Of a stretch of DNA of 64,000 bases, positions 60,129 through 64,000 are shown piece by piece (positions within the stretch are counted from its first letter, which is position 1; every line of letters starts with the position of its first letter). The stretch lies in the NCBI GenBank assembly GCA_963678675.1, contig OY783193.1, forward strand, positions 7,433,394 through 7,497,393, read 5' to 3'. This DNA comes from Xiphydria camelus. Its lineage: Eukaryota; Arthropoda; Insecta; Hymenoptera; Xiphydriidae. The notes beneath the pieces were generated by a model. It was given only the letters and a program-made list of their open reading frames with translations. It had not been told where the DNA came from and did not search any database. Position numbers and translations under genes: made by a program.

Positions 60129-63100
60129 ATGGGATTGAAAGACTTTAAAATCCTATTTGACAACCCGTGGAGCACTTATTACTGCGGGCAAACGGCTTCT
60201 GGGCGTGTCGTCTTAGTTTTGGATGCACCAAAAAAAATTCGCGGTAAGTAAATCACTGAAGAGCACCTAATTCTACCTATGTCTTTCTTCTTCCTGTTCT
60301 TTTTACATTTAATTTAGGCATCTTAGCTATTCTTTATATTTTATACAGATGCGTGTACTCATATCTCATTGTCAGGTATCCAGTTCCCAGAGCTAATAAA
60401 TACCCCCACTCTCTCTCCTTCCTCTCCTCTTCTGCTCTTCTTCCTCTTTTTTTTCCTTACATGTTTACTTTGTTTTTAATTGGACTACTTCATTTAATAT
60501 CATTCATTTCTAATCTCTGGTATTTTCCATTTCTTCCCTTAATTTATTTTTTGAAATTATTTAAATACGGCAGTATAATTAAACGACACAATCATAGATC
60601 ATAATCAAGATCACTTTGTTTCCGGTATTTATTGAAACATATGTATTTCCTCCAGTTCGAATCTTTGGAAGCATACATAAATATGATGCTGAAGCTAGCA
60701 AGCAGTAGGTATTTACTTATAGTCCGTCATACGTTTGCCGTTTTCCCGAGAATAACTGACAAATGATAGGTGGTACATACCTACTATCTGCTATAGCTCT
60801 GGCCGCATCATTAGATAAATTACGTCTGACGTTATCTCCATCTTTTCATCCCTCCCATCCTCCACCTACATAAGAGAACATAAGATTTTTTAATACACTC
60901 CCTCCATTTCCTTATGTATAATGTATTTGAATCCTTTTATTTTAAAAAATCTGTCTTCCATTCCGATAACTCATCTAAATAGATGGCGGCTCTAGATGGC
61001 TGCAATAGCGTAACAATACAACGTAAATTGGTACATTTTATGAGCGAATCTGACTATTATGATTTTCTGTAGAAGTGGAACACTACCGCTGTATGGAATA
61101 TTTGTATCAATTGATAGAAGTAAAATCGAGAAAGTTACGACATTGCTCTTGAATCCGCGCACGTCTTTGTATTTTGCTGCGCGTGAAACGGTCAACTGCG
61201 AAATAAAATTAGCAACAGAGGTAGAAAATAGGTATATTTGTACTACACGAGCTCACTGTATCGAATTATGGGACATGTAGAAACGGGTTCCTCTTTATCA
61301 TATGAAATTTTTACCCACACTGGAAACAACAGAAATGAAACAGCCCAGAAATTGAGATAAGCTATCGAGTTTGTGTACCTTAGTAATTAGAATTTTAAAT
61401 TATTAATTGATAAATATACAAAGCTGTACTTCGATATTTAATATAGATATATTTAATAATAATATAGCATTATTTGCAACAGCACATCTATGGAAAAAAG
61501 CGTCAAATTGTTTATTTGAAATTTTATCAAATATTTCAGTTTTTGCTATAAATAAATTCCAATTATACAGGCTGCAAAGCTAAGAAGTTCGCTATAGCAG
61601 GAGCTCTGTTTCACGTCCGCTGACCAATGATCGACTGCCATAGATCCCTTTTATTACTTTGATGCGTGTCAGTGAATTCATGGGATAAGGAGATGGCTAG
61701 CGGCCATACCATAGAATATTCTCCTATAGGCACCATCTCATTAAGAAATATCATCATCTCTATCGCTCCAGGTGTGAACATCAAGATAAAAGGAGAAGCG
61801 AACACTTGTTGGTCGTCGAGCAAACGGGAGCTGAACAATGAAGGACGATACGAGGATGGAACTCAGACATTAACTGGGCACGAAGAGTACTTTAATGTAC
61901 AGTATTACCTCCACGGATCAGCTACTGGTAATAAAATATATAGATTAATTTAAATCCTGATAAGGGAAAGTAAAACAAAATAGGGGAATCAAGTTGGCCT
62001 TTGATTATCATGAATACTAATGGAAACCAAAGGCCAATGAAAGTAATTTTATCCTCTTTTCCCCTATTATATAAATATAGACGCTCTACACCTCAACAAG
62101 AAATTCTGTTGAAATTATTCGTTCTGTTGGAGAAGTATAAACTTTATAAATTATAATGCGTATAATATATTCATTCCCACTGATCAATTGCTATAGGCAA
62201 ATTTTGATATACCCATTTCTTTACCTGATTTATGAATTGAAAATTATTAAGAGAATGCCAACTGAATGTTTTCGATGATGCGGAACTAAATTTAATCGTG
62301 ATTGTAGCGAATCAACGTTTATTTGATAACCGGACTAGTTTTATTACTTCAATCGCTACTCGGATGTTATGTTACTCGACAAGGATTGAGGTAGTAATCA
62401 ATTTATTACAGCCATAACGATTAAATTTAGTGTGGCAAAGTTGAAAGCGTATAGCTTGTATTCTTTTTGATATTGAGCAGATGTACCGCATTTTTTTACT
62501 TGCTTCAACGGAAACAAGTAAGAAAATACTAGTTCCATTCTCGATGTGTTGTACTAAGTTTAACCGTTATGATTGCAACGATTCGATTGCCATTTTGATC
62601 CTCGACAGGTAACATCACATCTGATGATTCAAGGTGAATTTTCTCCGCACCTATAAGATACTTCGAGAAGTATAGATATTCAAGATGACTGTCTGGCGAT
62701 GTGATTGAAATCCGATTTAAATATTGTAAGGACTACCTTTTTGCTACATTTGTATTAAATTTTATCGAAACTCTGATCAGCATTGAAAAATCTATATAAA
62801 TAAAATCCCTTGGTCTAGTTCACGATACAAAATTAATACATTGCGGTACTTACATCATTCGCGACATAGTTAATAATGCGATTTTTGTTAATAAAAACAG
62901 GTAATGAAATTCAATTATCCGCCGGGGAACATACTTATCCGTTTCATTGTCCTCTGCCGCCAAATTTGCCGAGCAGTTTCGAATCGGACTTTGGACATGT
63001 GCGATATACCGTTAAAGCAATTTTGGATCGACCTTGGAAATTTGACCAAGAGGTGAAGGCTGCCTTTACGGTCATCTCACCTTTCGACCTTAATCAGAAT

Positions 63101-64000
63101 CCTAGAGCTTTGGTAAGTTATATTATCTACTCCCATTACTACAATTCCTTCAGACGGTTTTGAAAAAAAAACCCATAACAGTACAGGGTCATCGGCTTAC
63201 GTGCCTCATCCTCTTCCTGAACAAACGAGTACCCTTTCTCCAAATAGTATGACTAAAATTTCTTAAAGTCCTGATGATTAATTATACAGATAGTTACAAC
63301 CATTTGTAATACTCTGACATTGCATATGTTCATTCTAACTAGTCTTAACAACGGTTCAAAAAGTACTCCAGTCAAATGCAAGGAGAAACATTCAGAATAC
63401 ACCTTATATCAATTTTGAAAAAGAGGTTTTACGTTTTCATTTCAATTCTCTATCATATATTTTAGGAACCCGTGCAACAAGAAATGAGTAAGAATTTCTG
63501 TTGCTTGTGCTGTGCATCTGCCCCATTAACTATCAACATATCGCTGCCGGTCAGAGGGTACGTTCCTGGTCAAATAATTCCTGTAACAGTGAACGTGGAG
63601 AATCACTCAGGAGTTACTGTTGATACCGTAAAATTGATCCTTCGCAAGGTACGCATTCATGTACTTTTACATATAGGAAAGGCTTTTGTGAGATATAAGT
63701 AATATCAGAAAATAAACTTCGATGCTAACGTTATATTGCAGATAGTCACTTATCACTCAACCACGCCTCGCGTGGACACAATGACAAACGAGATAATCGT
63801 GGCTCAAGTCAGCAAGGGTCCGGTGGAAGGAAACGAAACTACGACTTATGAGCAATCACTCGAAGTCCCTCCACTACCGCCATCGAACCTTGATAACTGC
63901 CGAATTCTAGATCTCGAGTACAATCTACAAATTGAAGCCTGCGTTTCTGCGTGGTTGGTTATTATCTACATTGGGTTCGGGATGAAAAAGTTTAATTTTA
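60129..64000 (+). CDS. Alpha-arrestin (arrestin domain-containing protein), 3' end beyond the window
   Basis: Membrane-trafficking adaptor of the ARRDC/alpha-arrestin family; members recruit NEDD4-type ubiquitin ligases to receptors through PPxY motifs, which would lie beyond the window. Exons: 60129-60243, 61772-61927, 62901-63112, 63466-63648 and from 63742 on (3' border not decided). All junction phases agree. The N-terminus MGLKDFKILFDNPWSTYYCG and the following GRVVLVLDAPKKIRGVNIKI are the classical Arrestin_N start. LTGHEEYFNVQYYLHGSATG, LSAGEHTYPFHCPLPPNLPS and VISPFDLNQNPRAL complete that domain. NFCCLCCASAPLTINISLPV and GYVPGQIIPVTVNVENHSGV start Arrestin_C. The fifth exon reads to CRILDLEYNLQIEACVSAW and stays open to the window edge, so its true donor lies at or after about 63945. 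Confidence 0.92.
61978..62070. repeat. 93-bp hairpin in arrestin intron 2
   Basis: AATAGGGGAATCAAGTTGGCC on the left pairs with GGCCAATGAAAGTAA and TTCCCCTATT on the right, with an unpaired patch in the right arm. The loop is about 25 bases. Confidence 0.6.
62284..62431. repeat. 148-bp MITE in arrestin intron 2
   Basis: ACTAAATTTAATCGTGATTG at 62284 pairs with the reverse complement of CATAACGATTAAATTTAGT ending at 62431. Short, non-coding interior. Confidence 0.7.

Noticed and set aside
61571..61622. Alternative second exon of the arrestin gene after the acceptor at about 61570
   Set aside because: Joined in phase it reads CKAKKFAIAGALFHVR and then a stop. The exon at 61772 restores the conserved arrestin sequence instead.

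Overview
The window is animal nuclear DNA, AT-rich, with many short introns (often 60-120 bp) bounded by GT...AG. The proteins and exon layout fit a holometabolous insect, and I lean towards Hymenoptera (bee, ant or wasp) from remembered resemblance of the proteins. That placement is inference, not measurement. There are no bacterial, CRISPR or operon features.

Five protein-coding genes can be rebuilt exon by exon, with all reading phases closing. (1) On +, 220-18857: the Rabconnectin-3alpha / DmX-like gene (Rbcn-3A). It has 38 coding exons and about 3,223 residues, and its N-terminus lies off the left edge. (2) On +, 33813-43675: a CLC-3/4/5-type endosomal Cl-/H+ exchanger (ClC-c), 10 coding exons, 802 aa. 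(3) On +, 45527-48550: dolichol kinase, 7 exons, 469 aa. (4) On -, 58005-54802: synaptotagmin 4, 5 exons, 451 aa. (5) On +, from 60129 and running off the right edge: an alpha-arrestin (arrestin domain-containing protein).

Between Rbcn-3A and the ClC first exon lies about 15 kb (18858-33812) with no recognisable gene. Its right half is packed with small fold-back and terminal-inverted-repeat elements. These include two TTAA-flanked elements back to back sharing one TTAA, a mariner-like MITE, a composite palindrome made of two inverted copies of one 133-bp MITE, and hairpins with perfect 34- and 58-bp arms. A further palindrome of about 890 bp sits in ClC intron 2; one of its arms holds a 66-bp TTAA MITE while the other arm keeps the empty site. 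More hairpin elements occur in introns of the dolichol kinase and synaptotagmin genes and around the arrestin gene.

Three of the genes act in the endosomal and vesicle system: Rabconnectin-3alpha regulates V-ATPase assembly, the CLC exchanger supports vesicle acidification, and Syt4 is a vesicle C2-domain protein. Dolichol kinase makes dolichyl phosphate for ER glycosylation, and alpha-arrestins act in receptor trafficking. I read their proximity as ordinary neighbourhood, not an operon-like unit. I found no convincing new biological system. The most useful leads are two in-frame alternative-splicing possibilities (an 84-bp stop-free intron in Rbcn-3A and a 12-codon alternative donor beside the GSGIPE motif of the CLC exchanger) and the unusual density and nesting of fold-back DNA.
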